From positions 3,224,001 through 3,288,000 of the forward strand of contig NZ_CP009962.1 in NCBI RefSeq assembly GCF_000786695.1: a stretch of DNA of 64,000 nt, written 5' to 3'. The translations under genes were made by a program, and so were the position numbers. Below are positions 34,563 to 44,700 of the stretch, one piece after another. Every line of letters starts with the position of its first letter. Within the stretch, counting starts at the first letter, position 1. This stretch comes from Collimonas arenae (GTDB lineage Bacteria; Pseudomonadota; Gammaproteobacteria; Burkholderiales; Burkholderiaceae_D). The notes under the pieces are model-generated. The model made no database searches and was not told the origin of the DNA. It was given only the letters and a program-made list of their open reading frames with translations.

Positions 34563-35567
34563 TCACTTTGGAAAGAAATTGGTAATATTTTTGGTTACAG
34601 GATCAATGTACACACGGAAAATCAATCCTCCAGCGGCAGCATCAAATTGCGTTTTTCCTGCTGCGATTGCAGCTGCATAACCATTGGTGGCAGCTTGCTC
34701 ACCCATTTTTGTCACCGTTTGTGTCGAGATTATTGATGGGTCATAAATCGTTTTCGTATATTCTTGATTTTTATATACTGTCTGCCCCGTTACATCGACC
34801 ACAATACTTCCATCTGGATTTTTTGCAGGAATTTTGTACGTAACATTTGTAATTCCATCTACCGATCCGGGACTGGTATTAACGATATCCAATTTATTTT
34901 GAGTCACAGCTTGATTAAACGCGTTCGTAGTATGCGCTCCTCCTACCCCGCTTTGTTGACTGAATCCATCAACTGATGTTAGATGATTTTCAATATTGGC
35001 ATTAAAAGCTGGCTGAGTCGATGCCCCCGTCGGCGATGCCTGTGAACCCGTATTTGTTGTTGAACCATTATTTTTAGTATTGCTATCGCTGCTATTCGAG
35101 TTAGTGCTCCCACTATTATCGCCGGTAGACAAAAGCACGTTGCTCGGCAAGTTACTTGTCGAACCATAGACAGTAATTGGCGGCAACATAGTACAGATCG
35201 GCGGCTCACAGATCGGTATCGCTGGCGTCACTACCGCACCAGCGCTTCCCGTTGGCCCAGAGCCATCCGGCAAGTCTGGTGGAGTCTGCGGAAGGGCATT
35301 AGGCCCGTGTGTTAAAACGTATCCAAGCAAATTAATAGCGTCACGCGTGGTATCAGATAATGCGTTTACTACCCGAGTTCCCGTATCAAATGCCATGTCA
35401 GTGAAGCCATAGGTACTAAACGCTCCTGTACTTAACAGCAGGTTTTGCTCTGCGATATCTGACGCGCCACGGGCTTGCTGGGCCAGCGCCGCAGCCTTGT
35501 TTGGATCCGTATCCAACAGGCCGGTCACACATTGTATATTGCGCACCAGCATTAACCCCTGCCGCAA
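34563..35567 (-). CDS. Orphan cdiA C-terminal cassette 2 (toxin fragment)
   Basis: 334 codons from a TTG at 35567, but probably a displaced cdiA 3' end rather than a full gene, because it has no secretion signal or ribosome-binding site. Residues 1-80 (VRNIQCVTGLLDTDPNKAAA, STYGFTDMAFDTGTRVVNAL) look like a pretoxin segment. Then comes the linker shared with cassette 1, a Ser/Asn/Thr-rich spacer, and the toxin domain (about 190-334) with IENHLTSVDGFSQQSGVGGA, HTTNAFNQAV and VYIDPVTKNITNFFPK. The His in GGAHTTN may be catalytic; a nuclease of the CdiA-CT type is the best guess. Confidence 0.65.
   Translation of the reverse strand: MRQGLMLVRNIQCVTGLLDTDPNKAAALAQQARGASDIAEQNLLLSTGAFSTYGFTDMAFDTGTRVVNALSDTTRDAINLLGYVLTHGPNALPQTPPDLPDGSGPTGSAGAVVTPAIPICEPPICTMLPPITVYGSTSNLPSNVLLSTGDNSGSTNSNSSDSNTKNNGSTTNTGSQASPTGASTQPAFNANIENHLTSVDGFSQQSGVGGAHTTNAFNQAVTQNKLDIVNTSPGSVDGITNVTYKIPAKNPDGSIVVDVTGQTVYKNQEYTKTIYDPSIISTQTVTKMGEQAATNGYAAAIAAGKTQFDAAAGGLIFRVYIDPVTKNITNFFPK
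35124..35360 (-). repeat. Cassette linker repeat, copy B
   Basis: Counterpart of 33911-34146 inside orphan cassette 2. This copy keeps the reading frame (GTAGACAAAAGCACG on the plus strand). Confidence 0.7.
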
Positions 35568-35585
35568 TTTAAAATTGATACATCT

Positions 35586-35714
35586 TCAGAAATATCGTCG
35601 AATCCAAAAATATCCAATAATTGAAAATACAATTGCAATGACGATCCAATAAGTGATTTTCCATGCACGCGGAAGTTTTTTATATTGCTCATCTGTCATT
35701 CCTGGACCGAACAT
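35586..35714 (-). CDS. cdiI: 42-residue single-helix membrane protein, candidate immunity to the resident CdiA toxin
   Basis: A short gene whose start lies four bases after the cdiA stop, with AAGAAGGAG inside the last cdiA codons as its ribosome-binding site. The product is MFGPGMTDEQYKKLPRAW, then a hydrophobic helix YWIVIAIVFSIIGYFWI and a basic RRYF end, so one membrane span with the N-terminus probably outside or cytosolic depending on charge (basic C-terminus in). Its place is exactly that of cdiI. A membrane immunity protein fits a toxin that acts on or passes the inner membrane. Function is inferred from position only. Confidence 0.6.
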   Translation of the reverse strand: MFGPGMTDEQYKKLPRAWKITYWIVIAIVFSIIGYFWIRRYF

Positions 35715-35718
35715 TTTA

Positions 35719-38700
35719 TTACTCCTTCTTTTTGTTTAAATCGAATCCATAACCAACAGGTGACACTCCACCACCAGGTCCTGCTGGGAAGCTCAGACCG
35801 ACTTCCGTTGAAGTTGCGCCCCCATAACTGTGATTCACTCCACCTCCGACTCCAACAATTGGAAGCGGAGGGAATGGGTAAAATCCTCCTGCAGAAGCAC
35901 CAGCTCCTTGTAAAAATTGGCCGGTTGAGTATGCATCGGCTCCGCCAATGATATTTCCCGCTGTAAACGTCACCCCAGGTTTATATCCAAAGGGATATGA
36001 TTTTCCTAATGCCCATTGCCCATACATATTTCCATCGTGTAAATTAACGGCAATGCCACCCGATGCGATATAGAAATTTCCTTGTAGAGAAATATAGTCA
36101 AATCCTGCTCCAGGATTTCCTACGGGAATACATTCCGCCGAAATACAAGGATTGCTTGGTGTATAAGGGTTGTTCGCTGAATAAGATACCGTTGATGTTG
36201 TATCCGCGCTAGTCCAAGGCGTCTTAATAATCAAACTATTGACAGCACTATTTCCTGTGCCGGCATTGAGCCAAGGTTGATTTTTCTGCGCATCCGTCGC
36301 GTAAAACAGATACTGCCCGTTCCCGGTAGACAAATCAGGGTGCTGCGCTGCATATTCAGATTGCAAGGTTTGTAAGAATGACGCAGCCTGCGCTGAATAT
36401 GGCACATCGTAGCCGACATTGTTATTTACAAGATTTTCTGCCGTATTTGCGAGTAACGAGGTCGCGGTACTAATTTGAGCCTGCGTTGGATTATCGGTTC
36501 CATAAAGCTGTATCGCAAAACGCCTAGCATTCTGTTGTATAACTTGCGCTTCATTGTGATTTAGCAGCCGATTATAGGTGGCCGCATTCGCCGCAATACT
36601 CCCGCCTACACTAGCAGCGGCGAGCGAGCCACCCGTCGTACCCGACACCAGTGCACCCACTGCCGTCGACAAGGCGATCACGTTATTGAGCTGATCGGCA
36701 CTGAGCTGATCCGGATGGAAGTTACCATTGGCATCATACGCATTCGGGTATAGCTCGCGGGTCAGCACTTGCGCGGCCAACTCACCCGATGCACCAGCAC
36801 CAGCGCCCGCTGCAGCGCTAGTACCATTTGCTGCAGCAAGAACCGCCCCCAGCACGGCGTGACTGAGAAGTTGCTCTGTCTGATTGGCGTTACCCGGTTG
36901 CGCAAAGTAATTGCCGATGGCCTCTGCCGCATACGGAGCACTGGCATTAGCGGCAAGCTGCCCGACACTCTGACCGGCAAGACTACCGGTCAATAACCCT
37001 GTCACGATGCTCAAGGCACGTGTGTAATCGCCTGTCGGCCCCCAGTTCTTGAGCGCCGCTTGCGCGTCGCTGGCGGCTTGTTGGGCGCTACCCAAATTTT
37101 GCGTAGCGAGATCGAGGTTTTGCTGAGCTTGCGCCTTTTGTGCGTCGGAGCTGTCCGGATTGTCGAGGACCGCTTGTGCCTGCGCTATCTCGGTATTGGC
37201 CGTGTCGACATCCCCCTGCGCTTGAGTAGCTTGCTGCCCTGCTCCCTGGCGTCTGTCACCAGCTATTTGCAGGCTGGTGCTTGTTATCGTGTTGACCGCA
37301 GTTGCGATCGCCTGTTGATTGCTCATCACATTCTGCAGATTAGGCAAGGCCGCAATGGCGCCATTGGCGGTTGCCAGATCGGTGTGCGCTCCCAACCCGG
37401 CCGCACTCGTCATATGCTGGCCGCCGATAGTAATATTGCCGTCGGTGACGGTGCCGTAGGTGGTGGACGTGGCTTTGCCATTGTCTTGCACCCCAATGCT
37501 AGGGATGACATTAGGACTAGGTACGCCGTTACTGGTTTGGCCATCACTACTCATGCCGCCCGATATACTCGCCGTATTCGCCGAGTAATTCATCTGGTTG
37601 GTGATGTTTTGCACTGAGAGAGAGTTGGCAGTCAGATCGGAGTTGGCGGCATTGGTGCTGGTAATTGCGCCGCCTTTCAAGGCAACCGAATCGGCGGTGA
37701 CGTGATAGCCGCCGTTACCGGCAAACAGCCCCGACTGCTGATTAACCGCCTGGCTACTGCCATTGGCGTTCGATTGCGACAAGCTGCCCGACACATCCCA
37801 CGCGTTGCCGAAGGCGACCTGCACCCGTCCACCGATATTGCTTTGTTCATTGTGCTGGGTGCTAGTGTCTTGCACCGATGTGATCGCCAGCTTGCCGGCG
37901 ACATCCGCATTAATCGTATTGGCGTTGACATCAGCGCCTTGTAAAGTCGTGTCGCCCTTGGATTTCAAGGTCACGGTGTCGCCGCTTAAATGCGTGTTGC
38001 TGTTGGTCGTTGCAGTATTGTTGTAGTTCCCGTTGCCTACGTTGGCGCTGGCAAAGGCGTATGCCCCGGTTCGTGCACCTACCTCATACCCCACACCGAT
38101 TTGCACGCCCGCACTATGATTACTACCGCTGCTGGCAGTCGTACTCTGTCCGGCGTCAAGCAGGATGTTTTGGGCGGAATTGAGCGTTAAAGTGCTGCCT
38201 GGCGTATTGCCGGCCGCGATCACCGCGCCGGTGGCGTGAATATCACCTGCGGTACTGGTGAGATTGACATTGCCGCCACCTTGAATCGTGCTGCCCATGG
38301 CCTGGCTATAGTTGCTGCGATCCTGGCTATTGGCGGTCGTAAAGCCGACGCCGACCTCTGCTTTGAGCAATTCACCGCTCCCGCCCACACCCGCTGCAGC
38401 GTTTTCGGCACTGACGGCTTGATACGCATTCGATGCCGCCGCCAAACCTTGCAGGGCTTGCAGACGGCCATCGGATTTCTTGGCATTCTCAAGATTGTTG
38501 CCAAGATCGATCAACGGCGAAGTGACGGTCGCAAAGGCCCCCACCTTCAGATCTGAACTGCTTTGCGCGCTATTGCCCGTGTTGTTCGCAGTATTGATGT
38601 TGATCGATTGACCAGTGATGTTGATATCGTTCTTTGCCAGTACATTGCTGGCGGTCTGCGTGTAGGCGCCTCCTGCAGTCAAGTTGACATTACCTTGCAG

Positions 38701-41700
38701 GCTGCCGACATTGGACACCACCTGGGTGACGGCGGTGTTGTTATCTTGGCTCTTATCTGAGCTGTAACCTGCAAAGCGCTCCGTATCGGAGATCACGACT
38801 TTACCGATGGCCTGGTTGTTACTCTGGTTGGCGTTGGTGAGCGTATTCTGTCCGCTTTGGATTGTCAGATTTTTGGCGGCGTTGATGCTCAAATCGCTGT
38901 TGGCGACCAGATTGGCGGCAGTCAGGGTGATATCGCCATCGGTGGTGGCCAGCGTGGCTTTGCCGCCTGCCGAGAGGCTGGTTCCATGGACGGTGTCGGT
39001 ACTGCCGTTGCCGGTGCCTTGGCCATGCATTACGCCAGCCGGCAAACTACCCCGGTTATCCACGCTCCAGCCGCTGGCTGTATTGCCTTGTCCCTGGGTC
39101 TCGAAACTATGCGCCACATCCAGATTGATGCTGTCTTTGGCGATCAGCGTGGCGTCGCCGACAGCGCTCATGCTCGCGCCCTGGCTGGTGATGCTGCCGC
39201 CGGTGGCAAGCACCGTCAAATTGTTGCCCGCAGTGAGTGAGCTGACCTGGGCAGTGCTGGTGGCGTGGTCCTGGTTGCCGCTGGCGCTGTGCGACCCGGC
39301 TTGCACCACCACAGGGGTGTTTGCCGCCAGCGTACCGTCGCCAATCGCATCGCCAAACTTGGTGGCTTTACCCAGCAAACTGGTACTCGGGTTGCTACTC
39401 GCGCTTTGCTGATAGGCGCTCTTGAAGGCCGCGAGAGGATTGTACGTCACCCCCACCGAGAACCCGCTGGAGCTGGATTGCTGCGCGCCGTGTTCCACAC
39501 TGGTGTTTTGTGCGGCGGAAAGATCGACACTCTTGCCGATCAGCGTCAGATTCTGGCCGGCGCTGATATCCGAGGCGACAACGTTCAAGCTATCCCCCGC
39601 TTGAATACGCGTGTTGCCGTTGATCGAGGCAACACTCGATCCCTGCTGCTGCACCGTCTCGACACTGTCCTGGCTGGCTGCGCTGGATTTACCGTAACCG
39701 ACACTGGCAACCCCGGCAGAGAAACTCGCCGTAAAGCCGGATTTCTTCTGTTCGTGGCTTGATGTCGTCTCGCTGGTGTCTTGCGTCGACACAATGGCGA
39801 CCTTACCGCTGGCGGCCGTCAAGGCAACATCATTCAAGCCAACGACGTTACTGCCGCGCACAGTGATGTCCTTACCAGCGGTGACGCTGACCTGATTGCC
39901 GGCAACCGTACTGCCCTGCGCGACGTTAGCCGACATCGCCTCCATATCATGGCTGCTACTGCTGGACAGGAAGCCTTTACTGCTGTTCCTGTCCTCTTTG
40001 CTGAAATCACTGTGCAGCATGGCTTCGCCGATAGTCACACTACCGGTCGCGCCCAGGGCCGCATTGCCCAGACCATCTGCGTTAGTGCCGGCCGTAATTG
40101 TGCTGGCGGTCAGCGTCAAATCTTTCGCCGGCGCGCCTTTGACCAGGACCACATTGCCAAAGGCGTCTTGCTGGGCGCCGGCCAATACCGTCGCATTGCC
40201 ACCTGCCGATAAGCTGCTGCCCACGGCCGTTTGACCATGTTGATCAAGAACCTGCGTCGCGTTTCCAACATGTCCATCCGTATGGTAACTACTGCTATCA
40301 ACGGCGTTCTGGATCGTCATATTGCCGCCGGCAGCGACCAGCATGTCCTTGCCCGACGACAGATTGCTGCCGGTAATGGTAGTGTCGCCCTTGCTCACCA
40401 CGCCCAGATTGCCGCCGGCCGCAATGTCGCTGCCGACTGCATGGGTGTTCTGCATCACCGTCGTGCCCTGTGCGGTGGATTGCACATACTGGCTACCGGT
40501 CGAGACCGTCTCGACATTGATGGCGCTGCCAGCGGTGACCATCGCATTGCCGCCGGCGGTGACCTTCGCGCCTTGCAGATTCACATTCTGCCCGGCCGAC
40601 ATGACCAGGTTCTGGGTCGCCGCAATCGCCCCCACCGCGCCCACGGCGGTCACCACCGAGCTGTTATTGCCGAATTGGGTAATCGCCGTATTGGTGGTCG
40701 ACTGATCGAGGATATTGTTGCCTGCAAACAGGCCGATATTGCCGCCCGACAGCGTACCGCCGATGTTGCTGATGTCGTGATCGGCCGCCAGTAACAGTTG
40801 CTGCGTACCGGAAATAGTTCCGCCGGTATTGGTGATGTCTGTGGCATGTATTGCAGTGGAACTACCGGCAATCACCGCGCCGGTCGGGCTTAAATCCAGG
40901 TTCTTGGCGAGATATACCTGCGGCACCAGGACAGTCTGCTGGCTGCCGTCCGGTAGCGTCACGGTTTGATTGACCAGCCAGACGATATCCGTGGTCAGCG
41001 CCGCCATCTGCGCATCGCTCAAGGCAATGCCAGGGACCATATTGAATTCTTTGGCGTACTGCACCCCATTGGTCATCAATGCTTTGTATTCGTCCTCATT
41101 GTTGGCATAGCCATTGAGGTACCGTTTTCCGGTCAGATTGGTGACCTGATCGGTGATGAGCTTCTGTTCATAGAAACCATCGCCCAGCCGTTTTTCAGTG
41201 GCCGCCGGATTGATCCCCAGCAGATTGAGCATGTAATCGCTGGAAATAAAATTGCCGTAGACCGTAAAGCGCGGATCGGTTTGAATCAGATACGGCTGAT
41301 TCGCCTGCGGCTCGACGTGATACAGCCCGTTGGTCGGCAATACCGTATTGACGGCGCCGGCGCGGGCGCCATCGACCACACGGGCTGCGCCCGGTGTACC
41401 GGTACTGCCGCCGCCGGTGACCGGATTCGCGCCGGCGACACCGTTTGAATTGCCGGTCGCCACGCCTACAGCGCCATTGCTTGCCAGGCCAAGCGGCGCA
41501 ATGCCATCTCCCAGACCCAGCGACGCCGCACTGGCGCCGATAGGACGCGTCGACGCAATCACGCTGGTGTTATTGATCTGGCCACCGGTAATCGACACGG
41601 CCTGGTTGCTGGTGATGGTACCGCCGACGACACCGGTGTTCAGGGTAATCGGGGTATTGCTCCAGGTTGTCCACTGCACCGGTGGCGAGGGCAAGGAATC

Positions 41701-44700
41701 GGCCGTGCCGAATCCCGACTGATTGGTGGAGGTATAAGTCTGCGTTAATTGCGTCGATGTATTGACGATCTTGGTGTTGTTGCTGCCGTCGGCAGATGGG
41801 GTGCCGTCAATGGTCAAGTTACCGCCAGCGGCAATTTGACCATTGTTGTTATTGAGTTGCGTACCGATGGCCAGATGCATGTCGCCGCCGGAGGTAATTT
41901 TCGCCGGCGCACCTGATGTCGCGGCCAATTGGGTGGCGGTCACCACCTGGTTGGCGATGCGCTGCACCTCGACCGGATAGCCGCCGGGAACGTCAGCCTG
42001 ACTGCGCATGCTGTATCCCAGGAACGTGGTCGCTGGATTCGTATAGTTCGGTTCGGTTTGCAGCCGCACGCAATTGGTGGTGCAGTTGCCGTACTGATTC
42101 GAGTAGCTGATGGTGCCCAGCACGTTCTGTATCTGGTCAGTCGTGTATTGCGGCCAGGCGGTGCTGCCAGCGACCTGGTCTGGATTGGTTTGATTGTTTC
42201 CCACCGAGGTGAGATACAGCGTCTGTGTTCCCGCCGTAGGGGTCACACGCGTCTGGCTGCCATACTGGGCGCCGATGACGCCAGACGGCGAGGGCTGGCC
42301 TACTCCGCCCGTCATATGCTCAAACGCGGAATCGGTCGGCGATAAATTCACCACTACCTGGTAAATCAGATAACCGTCGGGTGTCACCATCGGTGTTGTC
42401 GATACAATCTGCGACGGATTCACATAGTAGACATCCTGTATGCGCGTATTCGCATTGACGAAACGTGCGCCGTAAGCCCCCAATGGCCGCAACGACGACC
42501 ACCAGGTCGGTGGCGCCATCGTCGTCGTGGTATTGGAGAGCGTGACCGTATTGATCTGTACGTTCTGGCGCACATTGTTGATCTGGTTGGCTGCCACATT
42601 CATGGTGCCGTCGGCTTCGATAGTGGACGACAGATTATTGATTGTGCCAGTCTGGTTGAACAGATAGCCGTTTGCGTCTTTGGCGCCATTGGCGGCCATG
42701 TTCAGGTCGCCCAGGCTGTAGAGCGTCGCCCCATTCTGGTTATTGACGGTGCCGCTGACCCACAAATTAACCTGGTTGACGCCGGCGATGATGGCGGCTG
42801 CGCCATCGTTGGTCAGCGTATTGGCGTTGACCGTCACGGCATTGCCGATCAGCGTGCCGGTGTTGTTGACCTGGTTGCTGGTGGTGTTGACGTTGTTGCC
42901 TTCGATGCGGCCGGCATTGGTCAGATTGCCGGAGCCGGTATTGACGGTCGTGGTGCCGGTGGTCAAATCACCCGGATTGCCGGAGGCGATGTCGGCGCCG
43001 GCCTGGTTGATGACATTGGCGGCATTGACCGTAATATTGCCGGCGGCCGACATGGTCGCTGTATTGGTCAAGGTGCCGGTGGTCGACAAAGTGAGATTGC
43101 GATTCGCGGTGATCTGGTTGCCGGCGTCATAGGTGTAATCTCCCTGCAGGCTGACATTGCCGTCGCGGCCGGCGACGATCTTGCCGTCTCCGATCAGGGA
43201 ATTGGTGGTGAGTTGCAGGTCGACATCGCTGCCGACAGCGCCGTTGGTATTGGTGAACGTTCCTGTATTGATCGCCACACCGCCGCCGCTGCCAGATGGA
43301 TTGGCAATCGAACCGTTGGTGTTGTCGATACTGGCCGTGGTCAAGGCGACGCTGCCGCCGCTGATGCCGCCGCCGACGTTGGTCAGTACTGCGCCCGGCT
43401 GGTTGAGCGTCAAAGCGCCGGTGGCGATCAATTGGCCGGCGGTGTTATCCAGGCTATTGGTGGTATTCAGATTCAACGCGCCGCCGGCGATGATATGGCC
43501 GCCCTGCACGTTGGACAGCGTTGGAGTCGTGACAATAACGTCACCGGCGCCGCCCATCAGGCCGGCGCCGGTCACGCCGGACGGGTCGGCATTTGTGATG
43601 CCGCTCGCTCCGGAAATCGTCGTCAGACCTGTGCCGACATTGATGATCTTGCCGTTAGTGTTGTCGATGGTCGAACCGGCTACCTGCAACTGACCAGTGC
43701 TGCCCAGCGCTTCGATCTTGCCGCCGACGTTGGTCAATGCGCCTTGCGCGGTCGTGGCGACGTTGCCCATGCCTTCCATGGAGCCGTTGCTGTTGTCCAG
43801 GGTAGTTGCCGACGTGACCGTCAGGTCGCCCAACGCACCCATAGCGCCACCGACGTTGCTGATGCTGTTGGCAGTGGCCGTGACGGCCCCCTTGCCGCTG
43901 ATGCTGCCGCTATCGTTGATCAATGCCTGGGCAATACTCACATTCACCGCACCGGCACCCAGACTCTGGACTTTACCGCCGGTGTTGTTCAACGATTGGG
44001 CGTTGACGGTCGCGCCCGTGCTGGCGCCTTCAATGGTGCCGCCCTGGTTGTTGATCTGGCCAGCCATCGCGTTTACCGTCACCGCCGCGCCGCCAATGTA
44101 GCCGGCCTGGCTGTTATCGATGGTGGACGAACTGGTGACCGATTCGTTACCGACCGCACTCAGCTTGCCGCCCTGGTTAGCGATACTGCTGGCCGTGATC
44201 GTGGCCGCACCGTTGGTGCCAAGTACGCCGCCGTTGTTCGACAGCGTTCCGGTCTGCACCGTCAAGGTACCGGTCCCCATGTGGGCAATGCTGCCGCCGT
44301 TGTTCTGCAAGGCCGCCGGCGCCAGCGTCAAATTCTTCGCCGTCACACCGATGATGCCGTTACTGTTGTTAAGCAACTGCGAGACATTGATGGTCGCCGT
44401 GCCATTACTGTTGTTCTGGATGATCTTGCCGGTTGCGTTAACCAGCGTACCCGCCTCCAGGTCAATGGTGCCAGCGCCCAGGGTGCCGGCACTGTTGTCG
44501 AGCGTAGAGGCGGTAATGGTGGCGCTGGACGGGCTGGCCGTTGTGCCTGCCTCGATGGTGCCGCCGCTGTTGGTCAGTTGCGACCCCGCATTGAGCGCCA
44601 AAGCGCCATTCGAACCAATGGTGCCGTTGTTATTGTTGAGAGAAGCCGCCGTCAAATTCAAGGTCTGTTGCGCGATGATGGCGCCGCTATTCGTGGTCGC

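Noticed and set aside
34563..35567. Orphan cassette 2 as an independent secreted protein
   Set aside because: It has no signal peptide, secretion domain or clear ribosome-binding site; it reads as a displaced cdiA 3' end.
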